Shown here one piece after another: positions 7,394-16,158 of a DNA stretch of 22,263 nt. Origin of the DNA: Mageeibacillus sp. UBA1046 (GTDB lineage: Bacteria > Bacillota > Clostridia > Saccharofermentanales > DTU023); assembly GCA_002316595.1 (NCBI GenBank), contig DCDV01000021.1, positions 1-22,263 on the forward strand, written 5' to 3'. The notes beneath the pieces are model-generated. The model saw only the letters and a program-made list of their open reading frames with translations, had not been told where the DNA came from and made no database searches. Positions within the stretch are counted from its first letter, which is position 1. The number at the start of each line of letters is the position of its first letter. The position numbers were made by a program, and so were the translations under genes.

Positions 7394-8761
7394 CCCAAGG
7401 GCAGCTGCAGCCAACTGTCACCGACTTTCAGATAGAAGACCGGATCTGACAGTTCTCTAGGAGTTGATAACGACAAGCCTGACTGATATTGTCCGTCAGA
7501 TACATCGTTGTCCTCATATATCGGGAACGCTCTATAGAACTCGCCGCCGGATGCGACCAGACAATCACTAAACTCAAGCGCCTCCGGCAGTCTAAGATTA
7601 CAGTGAAACATATTGTATCGCTTCTTAGTTTCCGGTTTTAACGTTTCGGGTTTTAAATCTGAAACCTGCTCCGGATTGATGCCTCGTCCCAAACCGTCTC
7701 CGCGCACCTGATTATCCCCTCGCTCCGGTTCTTTCGCCAATTTCAGAAACAAATCAAGATCGAGCTCCTCAATACTGTCAACCGCCGGCGCAGCAGCTGC
7801 CGGTGCCGGCATGACAGGCGTCTTCTGCAAAAACCGGCTGATATTCCGTTCAGCCATTTCCACTAAAACAAGATCCGCTGAGTGTTGCTGGACGGCTCTG
7901 AGATCTATAGCCTCTCCGCGCATATATACTGCCTCTTCAAAGGTCGAGCTCAGATACGGGATCAAGGCATTGGCAAAACTGTCACGATACATCAGCAGAG
8001 TGTCACCCTTGCCTGAGCTTCTCGTTTCAATGCGGATATCCTCCCAGGTGCGGATAGGGCGCAAAGGCGTGAATTCAGGCTGAAACAGCTCATGCCGGAA
8101 ATTCCGGTCCAGAGTAATCCGATCAGGATAATACATGGCAGCCAGATCACCCTGAAAGTCCTGAACCGGGACGTCCGGCACCTCCTCTGTGACCGGCTCC
8201 AGCCCCATAAACTGCATCAACACCAGATAGGCGGCAAAGGCTCCCTTGGCATTCCAATGAGAGTCTAGCTGATGATAAAGCAAATCTTCCTCAGAGTCTT
8301 TGGCGACCTGCAAAGGAGCGAACAGATCAATATATGAGTCATTATCTTTCCACTCTTCACCAAGTATTTGTTGAAGACGCTCAGCGTTCGTTTCCGGCGT
8401 GAACCAGGCCAGGTTTGCCGGTGATGTCAGGCAGTGTCTCACCAAAATAAAGAAAGTCATTTTGTCCTACTATCACCTTCTCGTTCGTCGAGGAATTAAA
8501 GAGCGTCCTGGTCAGATTATTACAAGATGACACCAGAAGGCTGTTTAAGGGGAAGGCTCGCTGCCAGTAATCATCAAAGTCACGTGTGAACTCCGGATTT
8601 AACTCCCCATCCTCAATCACCTGAGGGTCAGGCGGCAGAGACTCTGAAGCCAGGCGGGGCGAATCAATCCCTTAGACGAGAAGGACAAATGGCGTCAGCG
8701 CCGATCCCAAAATAAAGAGAGTAAAGACGATCTGCAGTAATCTTTTTTTGTCAATTCGCAT
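7390..8761 (-). pseudogene. Decayed AlgX/AlgJ-like O-acetylation accessory protein
   Basis: A start codon at 8759-8761 with an AGGAG site, 11 bases after the MBOAT gene, opens a typical N-terminal anchor (MRIDKKRLLQIVFTLFILGS). It is cut by TAA at codon 30 (8672-8674). The same frame then resumes for about 100 codons (IEDGELNPEF, DFLYFGETLPDITGK) until it shifts near 8400-8460. The shifted frame continues with ERLQQILGEEW, HQLDSHWNAKGAF and GDTLLMYRDSFANALIPYL, the DHHW and catalytic-region patterns of the AlgX/AlgJ SGNH-like family. Comparing the join with intact relatives from memory, roughly 60 residues that normally follow GETLxDY are missing, so a deletion accompanies the shift. A C-terminal extension (after about 7750) includes a low-complexity linker with a KPETLKPETK repeat. 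The intact protein would sit at the membrane and help O-acetylate an exported polysaccharide. Confidence 0.8.
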
Positions 8762-8772
8762 CGCTGCTGCTC

Positions 8773-10128
8773 CTAAAAACGAAAATAAATAAAGGGATTA
8801 TAGGTTGCTGCTGAAAGATTAAGATAGCAAAGAAGCCAGAGCGCGCCACACAGGACATATCTGGGCAGCGGCCGTAAATTAACTGCTTTGCTCCAGGGGA
8901 TACCGGCCAATACGCCAACCGTGAGCAAAATAATTGAAAGCGGTGTCATAAAGCCGGCGATGGCTGCATTGTTGGCACCGGTGGCCGCAACCGGTGTGAA
9001 CATGGAGCGGATAATCAAACCTGCCTGCGTCATAGATTCTGCGCGGAAGATGACAAAGCCTGCTGCCACTACGAGCAGCGTATAGAGGTGACGGCGGATG
9101 CGGGGCCAGGAATTTACTTTCAGAACAGTCCGTTCCAGGAGCAAAAAGATTCCGTGGTAGAGACCCCTGACAACGAAGGTCCAGGCTGCCCCGTGCCACA
9201 GTCCTGTCAAAGTGAAGACAATCAGTTTGTTGCGTAACTCCTTGGCCTTGCCGTGACGATTGCCGCCCAACGGGATATAAACATAATCTTTAAACCAGCT
9301 GCTCAGAGAGACATGCCAGCGCTGCCAGAAATCCTGCATGCTTTGCGCCACATAGGGATGAAGGAAGTTTTCCTTGAAATAAAAGCCAAACATCTCGCCC
9401 ATGCCAATCGCCATGTCTGAATAACCGCTGAAATCAAAGTAAATCTGAATCATATAGGACAGAGCCATCATCCAGGCGGCCGCAGTGCCGTAGGAGGACT
9501 GCGCATAAAGACTATCTGTTATTTGAGCGGCCGTATTGGCAATGAGAAGTTTTTTTGCCAGTCCGATAATGAAGCGTGACAGTCCGTTTGCCGCTCCTGC
9601 CCAGGTCATTTGTCGCTGTTTGATCATAACAGCGACATCCTTATAGATAATGATCGGACCGGCGATCAGCTGCGGGAAAAAGGTGATGTAAAGCAAAACA
9701 TAGGAGTAATTACTTTCTGCCAGGATATCTTTGCGATGGACATCAATGACATAACTTAACTACTGAAAGGTGTAAAAACTGATGCCGATAGGCAGGGCAA
9801 GACCGGGTGCAGTGATCGAAGTACCGAAAAGCGCATTGAGATTTTGGACGAAAAAATCGGCATACTTAAAGACAGCCAGCATGCCGATGTTATAAACAAC
9901 TGCTGCGATCAGAGCAGATTTCGACCTGCTTAAGGGAACACGAGCCAGAGCGTAATTCACCAGGCTTGATAAGAGCATGAGGACTACGTAGACAGGTTCT
10001 CCCCAGGCATAAAAAATTAAACTGGCCAGAATGAGAAAGTAATTTTGCCACTTAAAGGGCAGAAGTCTGGTAACTATGTAGACGATCGGCAGGAACAGCA
10101 AAACAAATGTGGCTGAACTGAAAACCAT
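8773..10128 (-). pseudogene. MBOAT-family O-acyltransferase (AlgI-like) with one in-frame TAG
   Basis: Codons 1-451 read as one MBOAT polysaccharide O-acetyltransferase in a single frame, interrupted only by TAG at codon 123 (9760-9762). The text around it, FYTFQ-stop-LSYVIDVHRKD, falls in a highly conserved family block, so nothing but one codon is lost. Downstream are FPQLIAGPIIIYKD, YFDFSGYSDMAIGMG, the FWQRWHVSLSSWFKDYVYIPLGG motif with His272, and the expected active-site His312 in LTGLWHGAAWTF. About ten hydrophobic helices are present. The protein would move acetyl groups across the membrane to a surface polymer. TAG is used as a normal stop elsewhere here (the gene ending at 15182, and this gene's own end), and both neighbours are broken, so recent nonsense mutation is more likely than recoding. 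Start: ATG at 10126-10128, 9 bases after the lipoprotein end. Confidence 0.85.
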
Positions 10129-10137
10129 GCGTTGATC

Positions 10138-11912
10138 CTACTTAAATTCTGAAAACTTGCCAATATAGCTAATGCTGAGAACTTCTCCTCTGCCATATCA
10201 ATGATCACGATAAACTGGACCTCATCATCCTCATAGATATATTGACCGTAAACCTCCTCATAATCATCACCATATAGATTCACCATCTCAGTTAAGGTGG
10301 AACCGATCTTCACCCCTTCCGGTGTTGCCACAGAGTCATCATTGATAATGATCCCCGTCAAATAATCGACTCCGCCCAGAGCGCCCGCCTGCACCTCAAA
10401 GCCATCGTAGATGTAGACTTTATCTTCGCCATCGAAGGCGCAGCTTGGCGCGACAGTGTTTTCCATGGAGGCAGCGAGGAACTCTTCATACTGCAGGGCC
10501 ATAGCGGCTGCTCTTAACTTAGTGCCGTCAGGGGCGACAAAGAAATATTCATCAACGGGTGATTGCTCCTGCTCAGAGGCAGATGTACTGTCAGCAGTCT
10601 GGGGAAGACCCTCACTTGCCGGCGTCGCTGTCTGCTCCGTCCCTGTTTCGCCGGAAGAGTCGGCAGCCGCAGCATCAGTGGCCGTCTTAGTGCCCTTATT
10701 TATAATCTCCGCCTGACCTGAAAGATTGGTTTGTGTTTCCCCGCCGGCGCTGCAAACCGTCCTTGCCGGTATTTGGAACCCTTGTTCCATTTAGAGACTT
10801 GTCATCTGTGGAGACAGTCTCCGACCCCGCAGTCGCTTTGATTATTTTCTCTACGACGCTGTACAGCTGACCGACGAAGATAACCTCATCAATAGGAGCC
10901 TTCACAACATCAATTGATACCGGGTAGTCTTTTTCCGGAGTCCGCACACCTTCCCGGTAAAACTCATTCCACTGATCATACATTACACCATCGATTCCCG
11001 GTGTCTCAATCTTTTGATCCGGATATTTACTGCTTTGATCAGGATTTAGCTTATAGACAAAGCCATGAGGAATTGTGCGGATATTTCTGTAGGCAACTTT
11101 GGAGATAACTTTCGGCGGATCACTCTTATATGTGCGATATAAGTAAAATCCTCCTCTGCCGGTAACATCTTACAGGGTGGATAACTCTACCCAAAATCTT
11201 CTTCCGTTAGGGTCCACAACCTTGCGGTGAATAAGGTGTGATCGTGGGAGTCGGCACAGGAGGAACAGAACCTTTTGTCACTTCGCGGCTCGTATCCTTG
11301 CTCCCTGTCTTTGCGGCAGTAGTCTTTACTTCAGCCATATTTTCAGTAACGGACTTTTCGCCATCTTTAGTTTCAGCAGAATTTGTGTCACTTCCCCCGC
11401 TAAGATCCGTGCCTGTGCCGGTTATGGTTACATCCCCCTGACTAAAGGTGCTAAACTCGGACTCTTCCAGCGAAAGCCCCTGACTTTCGTCTGTATGAGA
11501 GGGTTGTGTGGCTTCCCCGCTCAGTAGTGTCATGAGATTTTGCATATGAAGCATCTTGTGAATTAAGCTCTGGGTCTGAAAGCCTTGGATCATCAGCAGC
11601 TACAACTCTCAGGATACAGTCATACACCTTAGCGCCAAGAGCGATCTTCAGTTCATAATCGCCGGGAGTGTTCAAATAAATATGATCCAGTGAGCCCACA
11701 AAGAGAGGCGTAACATCGTCAGGCGCATTGGAGACGAACTGATCTGACGAAATGCTTTCCGCCCCGGCCTCAACCACCAAAAGCTCGCGAACCCATACTG
11801 CGCCTGTCTCCAGCCGGGAGCAGCCGGTCGACAGCAGCAACTGAGCAATAATAATTGCAATCAATATGAGACTGATAAGTTTGCTCTTCAGCCATATCTG
11901 TATTTTATTCAT
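10138..11912 (-). pseudogene. Decayed G5-domain surface lipoprotein of the acetylation operon
   Basis: The gene starts with a lipoprotein signal (hydrophobic stretch ending LLLSTGC, Cys31). An Ig-like segment follows (DQFVSNAPDDVTPLFVG to KVYDCILRVVAADD) and then a Ser/Thr-rich linker. The frame moves four times: near 11450-11590, near 11220, near 10700-10790 and near 10195. There is also TAA at 11170-11172. Reading across the breaks gives VVDPNGRRFWVELS, then a G5-like domain (KVAYRNIRTIPHGFVYKLNP to APIDEVIFVG, about 10850-11110), a second Ser/Thr linker, and an alpha/beta C-terminal domain (EDKVYIYDGFEVQAGALGG, VATPEGVKIGSTLTEMVNLYG) that I do not recognise. The last frame ends SISYIGKFSEFK at 10138, nine bases before the MBOAT start. 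It was probably a cell-envelope lipoprotein that bound wall glycans for the acetylation machinery. Confidence 0.75.
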
Positions 11913-11962
11913 GAGAATATCCTACCAAAGCAGACTCCCTGTTTTCAATGTAGTATGAGAAG

Positions 11963-11975
11963 CCATAGCCTATGG
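11963..11975. promoter_or_regulatory. Perfect 13-bp palindrome, possible operator of the decayed operon
   Basis: CCATAG and CTATGG flank a single central base, 51 bases upstream of the lipoprotein start codon. The position suits an operator, but no regulator is encoded nearby. Confidence 0.35.
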
Positions 11976-12180
11976 TAGCATAAATATTTGTCCTCACTAT
12001 AAATTCTCATTACATGTTTGTTGCCGAGCGGATCTGTACATAATTACCGCATTATAAAGGCTGCATTTATCGAAAATGTTCATGATTACAAACGAGATGT
12101 CAGCATTGAATAAATACAAGCAAATATCACTTCTGCTTCGCTATTCAGGCAGATAAATCTGTTATTTAAGCGAAATCTAT

Positions 12181-12186
12181 TATAAT
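12181..12186 (+). promoter_or_regulatory. Candidate -10 box for the glutamine synthetase gene
   Basis: TATAAT is a perfect -10 hexamer 79 bases before the start codon. The matching -35 position (about 12158-12163) reads TCTGTT, a poor match, so an activator may be needed or the match may be chance. A second possibility is TTGACT at 12202-12207 with a weak -10 near 12225. Confidence 0.35.
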
Positions 12187-12265
12187 TTATCACCTATTAA
12201 CTTGACTGTTTTGAACAGCTGGCGTAACTTTAGATAAGCAAAAAATAAGGCGCTGAGGTGTTGCC

Positions 12266-14164
12266 ATGCAAGCACAAACGATAAATTTTATCAGTCCGGA
12301 AGAGCTGAGCAAAGATAAATTGCTAAGTATCTTAAGCGAGCACCCTGAGATCCGTTTCGTTTCTGTGGCAGGTGTTGACCTGATGGGACATGAGACAGAT
12401 GAGAAGATCCCGGTGCAAGTCTTCATCGAAGATATTGATTCATTTCTCAGTGGCATCGCTGTGAACACTGACGGCTCATCCGTTATCCTGCCGGATATCG
12501 CCACTATCAATAATGCCAAGATAGATATGAGAGCAGATACCTCCGTCAAGTGGTGGGTTGACCGCAATGTGGACAATACCGATCCCGTGACCGGTCTGCC
12601 TGTCTGCACCTTAAAGATCCCCTGCTTCCTCATTCACCATGAGAAGGCTGTGGATTCCCGCTCCATTCTTAAACGCGCTGTTGAACATTTCGAGCGGCAA
12701 GTTATCGATTTAATCAGGAGCCATCCCGAAGCTGTTGCTTCTCTGGGCATCACCGCTGACGAGGTGGAAGGCGTGGAAATCACGGCCGCCACTGAACTGG
12801 AATTTTGGGCCAGAGCTCAGGAAGATAATCTGGAATTAGAAGAGCTCTCTACATCGCAAGAACTTAAGGAGCAATACTGGGCCAGAACCCAGGGTGATAT
12901 TCGCACCGGTCTGGAGAGAACTCTGATGACCATGTCTGAGTATGGCCTCTCCCCTGAGATGGGTCACAAGGAAGTAGGCGGCGTCAAATCCAGAGTCAGC
13001 AACAATGGCAACAGAAGCATCATGGAGCAGCTGGAAGTTGACTGGCGGTACGACAATGCCATGCAGGCCGCGGATAACGAGCTGATGGTTAAGCTGATTA
13101 TCAAGGAGACTTTCCGTAAGCTGGATATAGATGTCACCTTCCTGGCCAAGCCAATGGAAGGACTGGCCGGCTCCGGTGAACATCATCATATGGGAGTTGT
13201 TCTGCGCCTCAAGAACGGAAATAAAGTCAATCTCTTCACCGGCGGCGATGACCATTTCCTCTCACGCTGGGGCTACGCTGCTCTGATGGGGCTGCTACAT
13301 AATTACGAGATTACGGCTCCCTTCATCGTGCAAAGCAACGACGCTTTCCGCCGTCTCAAAAAGGGTTATGAGGCTCCTATCTGTATTGTCGCTTCCTTGG
13401 GCAGAACGCTGCAAGTCCCATCTCGCAACCGCACTGTCTTAGTGGGTGTGATCCGGGATACAGAAGACTCATTCGCAACTCGCTTCGAGCTGAGATCACC
13501 AAATCCCCACACCAATACTTACCTGGCCATGGCGACCATGCTGCAGTCGATGCTGGACGGCATTGAATGGGCAGTGACAAGAGGCAAAGACGAGGATCAG
13601 CTTCTGGCTGAGCTGAACAAAGAGCCGGGGGATCAGGCGGAATATCTGGAGCAGGATCGCATGTACCGTACCGAGGAGGATGTTTTCACTGCCTTCACCG
13701 ATGAGGAGCGTGATGCCTGGTTTGGCCGGGTACCCGCCAGTGTCTGGGAAAACGTGAAAAGCTTTGACCTCTATCCGCAGAAAATGCCGGTCCTGACCGA
13801 GGGTGATGTTTTCACCCCTGAGCTTATCCACTCTTTCCGCATCGCTATCACGGATAAATGGCGGGTGGAGCTGGAACACCGCATCATTCCAAACTTTATT
13901 AAAGAAATCCGCAGCATGTGCTGCCGCCATAAGAACTCCAACAATCCGGGCGATGAAGAGCGCTGGCAAGAAGTACAGGATCTGCGTTGCCTCCTGATGA
14001 ATCCTTCTGACGGCAAGCCGGGCATCTTTGATCAGATCCATAATGCTTTCAATGCCGGCGATTACCAGACTGCCTCCGATTTACAGGAAACTATGTATGA
14101 TGTGATGAAGACGCTTAGACTCAAGTATCACGATTACCGTGTCCACTTCCTGGACTATGCTTAA
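12266..14164 (+). CDS. glnA: Long glutamine synthetase family protein
   Basis: The 632-residue protein has the full glutamine synthetase catalytic core: ELEFW (Glu177, Glu179), HKEVGG (Glu236), EQLEVDWRYDNAMQAADN (Glu257), GSGEHHHMG (304-310), NDAFRRLKKGYEAPICIVASLGR, PSRNRTVLV and TRFELRSPNPHTNTYLAMA. By family analogy the Glu residues bind the two metals and the Arg residues bind glutamate and ATP phosphate. It is about 180 residues longer than the usual type I enzyme. There is an insertion of about a dozen residues (VKSRVSNNGNRSI) between the two metal-binding Glu blocks, and a C-terminal region of about 200 residues after the core. The NLY adenylylation site of enteric enzymes is not visible. 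It lacks the type III signature, so it is best placed with the roughly 630-residue clostridial enzymes. Glutamine synthesis is likely but another gamma-glutamyl ligase activity is possible. GAGGTG precedes the ATG. Confidence 0.82.
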   Translation: MQAQTINFISPEELSKDKLLSILSEHPEIRFVSVAGVDLMGHETDEKIPVQVFIEDIDSFLSGIAVNTDGSSVILPDIATINNAKIDMRADTSVKWWVDRNVDNTDPVTGLPVCTLKIPCFLIHHEKAVDSRSILKRAVEHFERQVIDLIRSHPEAVASLGITADEVEGVEITAATELEFWARAQEDNLELEELSTSQELKEQYWARTQGDIRTGLERTLMTMSEYGLSPEMGHKEVGGVKSRVSNNGNRSIMEQLEVDWRYDNAMQAADNELMVKLIIKETFRKLDIDVTFLAKPMEGLAGSGEHHHMGVVLRLKNGNKVNLFTGGDDHFLSRWGYAALMGLLHNYEITAPFIVQSNDAFRRLKKGYEAPICIVASLGRTLQVPSRNRTVLVGVIRDTEDSFATRFELRSPNPHTNTYLAMATMLQSMLDGIEWAVTRGKDEDQLLAELNKEPGDQAEYLEQDRMYRTEEDVFTAFTDEERDAWFGRVPASVWENVKSFDLYPQKMPVLTEGDVFTPELIHSFRIAITDKWRVELEHRIIPNFIKEIRSMCCRHKNSNNPGDEERWQEVQDLRCLLMNPSDGKPGIFDQIHNAFNAGDYQTASDLQETMYDVMKTLRLKYHDYRVHFLDYA

Positions 14165-14185
14165 GACTTGCTAAAATGGTATTTA

Positions 14186-14203
14186 CGTCATTGCGACATG
14201 ACG
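14186..14203 (+). terminator. Short hairpin downstream of glnA
   Basis: CGTCAT and ATGACG form a perfect 6-bp stem with a 6-base loop 21 bases after the glnA stop. There is no T-tract, so terminator activity is doubtful. Confidence 0.25.
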
Positions 14204-14290
14204 ATATAGAAATATGCCCATAAGGCCCTGACAATCGAGGCAATGGTGAATTGTCTGCTCATAGATTGATCGTCTAACTAAACTCCGCCT

Positions 14291-14325
14291 GACAAAAATT
14301 CACGGGCATCCTTTGTCTGAATTTT
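14291..14325. repeat. Two overlapping, mutually exclusive inverted repeats
   Basis: GACAAA (14291-14296) can pair with TTTGTC (14312-14317), and the overlapping AAAATTCA (14295-14302) can pair with TGAATTTT (14318-14325). Both have 15-base loops, and forming one hinders the other. They lie 45 bases before the promoter of the phosphatase pair and could be an operator or an attenuator-like structure. Confidence 0.35.
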
Positions 14326-14369
14326 CATCAATTCCTGGATTTAACTCCCGTTATGAGGACTATTTATTT

Positions 14370-14378
14370 TGCTATACT
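14370..14378 (+). promoter_or_regulatory. Extended -10 promoter of the phosphatase pair
   Basis: TGCTATACT is an extended -10 element (TGn followed by TATACT, five of six matches). No -35 match is seen, as is common for extended -10 promoters. The start point would fall near 14385, giving a leader of about 18 bases that still includes the GAGGTG ribosome site. Confidence 0.5.
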
Positions 14379-14402
14379 GAAGGAGAGAAATGAGGTGATA
14401 TC

Positions 14403-15182
14403 ATGCCCATTGATCTGAATACGCTTAAACAAATTATTCATGAAGCTGGCAGGATTATCCGGGAGGTCAGCATATCGAGAGAGCAAATCAGCTCTAAAGA
14501 AGGTCACCGCAACTTTGTCACCAGCTACGATATCGAGGTGCAGGATTTCCTTGAGTCCCGTTTCCGGAAATTATGGCCGGACTACCACTTCGTTGCCGAA
14601 GAACAGGATACTCATAAATTAAAGCAGCAAAGCTTTATCGTTGACCCCATTGACGGGACATCAAATTTCATTTTCGGCATTCCCTTTTACTGCATAAGTG
14701 TGGCAGTGACAGAGAAGGGAAAAGTTGTCCAGGGTACAGTTTACAATCCGGTCATAGACGAGATGTTCTGGGCTGAAGAAGGCAAAGGCGCTTACTTGAA
14801 TGACAAGCCGATAAAGAATCCTGATCTTCCCATGGATGAGACTGTCTTTGGCGTCGGCAGCTCGCCTTATAATGACGCCGGCCGTGAACCGACTCTAAAC
14901 CTGATCCGTGATATCTGGGATAAGTCCGATTTCCGCCGTCTCGGTTCTGCAGCCCTGGATCTCTGCTATGTGGCCAGCGGACGTCAGGGCGGCTACTTTG
15001 AGCTGGATATAGCCCCCTGGGACATAGCCGCCGGCATGCTGATTGCCCGCGAAGCAGGAGCGACAGTCACCACCTTAGAAGGCAAAGAGCCTCCTCTCGA
15101 CCGTTCCATGACTATATTAGCCGCCGGCCCCAAAGTCTACGCAGAAATGCAGAAGCTGCTTGGTTTCAAAAGTAACTTCTAG
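14403..15182 (+). CDS. Inositol monophosphatase family protein, copy 1
   Basis: The 259-residue protein is a Mg2+-dependent phosphatase of the inositol monophosphatase/SuhB family. Metal ligands are Glu66-Glu67 (VAEEQD), and Asp81 and Asp84 in the signature VDPIDGTSNF (80-89). The last ligand is expected in APWDIAAGMLIAREAGATVTT. Substrates in this family include inositol phosphates, PAP, fructose 1,6-bisphosphate and other sugar phosphates, and the sequence does not choose among them. The gene has its own extended -10 promoter and a GAGGTG site. It ends with TAG, 27 bases before a second copy that is close to two-thirds identical by eye along the whole length, so the pair arose by tandem duplication and is probably co-transcribed. 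Confidence 0.88.
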   Translation: MPIDLNTLKQIIHEAGRIIREVSISREQISSKEGHRNFVTSYDIEVQDFLESRFRKLWPDYHFVAEEQDTHKLKQQSFIVDPIDGTSNFIFGIPFYCISVAVTEKGKVVQGTVYNPVIDEMFWAEEGKGAYLNDKPIKNPDLPMDETVFGVGSSPYNDAGREPTLNLIRDIWDKSDFRRLGSAALDLCYVASGRQGGYFELDIAPWDIAAGMLIAREAGATVTTLEGKEPPLDRSMTILAAGPKVYAEMQKLLGFKSNF

Positions 15183-15209
15183 AATTCCAAAACAATTTGA
15201 GGTGCGCTC

Positions 15210-15977
15210 ATGTCTGTTGATATCAAACAATTAAAAAGCATTATTCGTAAAGCTGGTGAACTAATTCGTAACGTTCGCCTGTCACCCGAGCAAATAAACT
15301 CAAAGGATAACCGACTAGACTTCGTTACTAAGTTCGATGTCGAGGTGCAAAACTTCCTCGAATCGCGCTTTCTCGAGAACTGGCCGGATTACCTCTTTAT
15401 CGGCGAGGAACAAGAGGAGCATAAATTCGGGCAAAAGGGCTTCATTGTCGATCCTATTGATGGCACTACCAACTTCATTCTAGGAATTCCTCACCATTGT
15501 ATAAGTGTCGCTGTCATGGAAGAGGGGAAAATAGTACAAGGTGTTGTCTATTGCCCCGCGTTAGATGAAATGTATTGGGCAGCAGCAGGCGAAGGCGCTT
15601 ATCTTAACGCTGAGCGTCTTCAGAACCCGGATCTTCCCTTCAATGAAACAGTTTGCGGTATCGGCAGCTCCCCCTACAATGCCGGCCTGCGTGAGCCGAC
15701 AGTAAATATGATCAGCGAGATCATGAAAAGAAGCGACATCCGCTGTCTGGGCTCTTCTGCGCTGGATCTCTGCTATGTTGCCAGCGGCAGGCAAGGGGGC
15801 TACTTTGAGTATGAAATCAGCCCCTGGGACATCGCCGCCGGCATGCTGATAGCCCGCGAAGCAGGCGCTACAGTCACCACCATCGATGGCAAAGAGCCGC
15901 CCCTCGACCGCAACCTGACCATACTGGCCGCCGGCCCCGGGATCTACTCAGAATTTCAGGAGATTCTGGGCTTTTAA
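15210..15977 (+). CDS. Inositol monophosphatase family protein, copy 2
   Basis: The 255-residue paralogue of the preceding gene keeps every catalytic element at the same positions: Glu66-Glu67 (IGEEQE), Asp81 and Asp84 in VDPIDGTTNF, and SPWDIAAGMLIAREAG near the end. Differences cluster in the N-terminal 40 residues, in residues 70-76, and in the segment facing the substrate pocket around 94-96 (PHH here, PFY in copy 1), so the copies may differ in substrate. GAGGTG precedes the ATG. No promoter is visible in the 27-base gap, so it likely depends on the promoter of copy 1. The stop is TAA. Confidence 0.88.
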   Translation: MSVDIKQLKSIIRKAGELIRNVRLSPEQINSKDNRLDFVTKFDVEVQNFLESRFLENWPDYLFIGEEQEEHKFGQKGFIVDPIDGTTNFILGIPHHCISVAVMEEGKIVQGVVYCPALDEMYWAAAGEGAYLNAERLQNPDLPFNETVCGIGSSPYNAGLREPTVNMISEIMKRSDIRCLGSSALDLCYVASGRQGGYFEYEISPWDIAAGMLIAREAGATVTTIDGKEPPLDRNLTILAAGPGIYSEFQEILGF

Positions 15978-16073
15978 TAATACTCTTCGCAATCGGTGCT
16001 TCTGTTTCAACTTATTTGTGCTACTTTAGTAAGCCCAAGCCAAAAAGAGCAAAGATTGAAGATTGATTTTCTT

Positions 16074-16107
16074 AATGAAAATTAAGTAATCTTACATAAT
16101 TTTCATT
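16074..16107. repeat. 11-bp AT-rich perfect inverted repeat upstream of the MBL-fold gene
   Basis: AATGAAAATTA (16074-16084) and TAATTTTCATT (16097-16107) pair perfectly around a 12-base loop. The repeat is followed directly by TTG on the plus strand. It could end the phosphatase transcript or act as an operator for the hydrolase gene 51 bases downstream. The AT-rich stem makes the operator reading slightly better than the terminator one. Confidence 0.45.
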
Positions 16108-16158
16108 TTGCATTTTGTGCTCGATACTAAATTATGACTATCTGAAAGGAGCTCTCTT

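Larger units (their letters stand above)
11913..12265. other. Divergent intergenic region between the decayed operon and glnA
   Basis: This 353-base AT-rich gap holds no gene. It contains the CCATAG-C-CTATGG palindrome on the lipoprotein side, a perfect TATAAT at 12181-12186 that may be the glnA -10 box (no good -35 is visible 17 bases upstream), and a 13-bp inverted repeat CTGTT-TTG-AACAG at 12206-12218 between that box and the glnA start. I do not see a clear GlnR box (TGTNA-N7-TNACA). Confidence 0.5.

Noticed and set aside
7390..11912. Stop codon recoding (for example TAG or TAA read as an amino acid) to rescue the minus-strand operon
   Set aside because: Both TAA and TAG interrupt the genes, frameshifts and a deletion are also present, and TAG and TAA serve as normal stops in nearby intact genes.
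13496..14041. 181-codon minus-strand frame inside the glutamine synthetase gene
   Set aside because: Antisense to conserved coding sequence with no family features or start signals.
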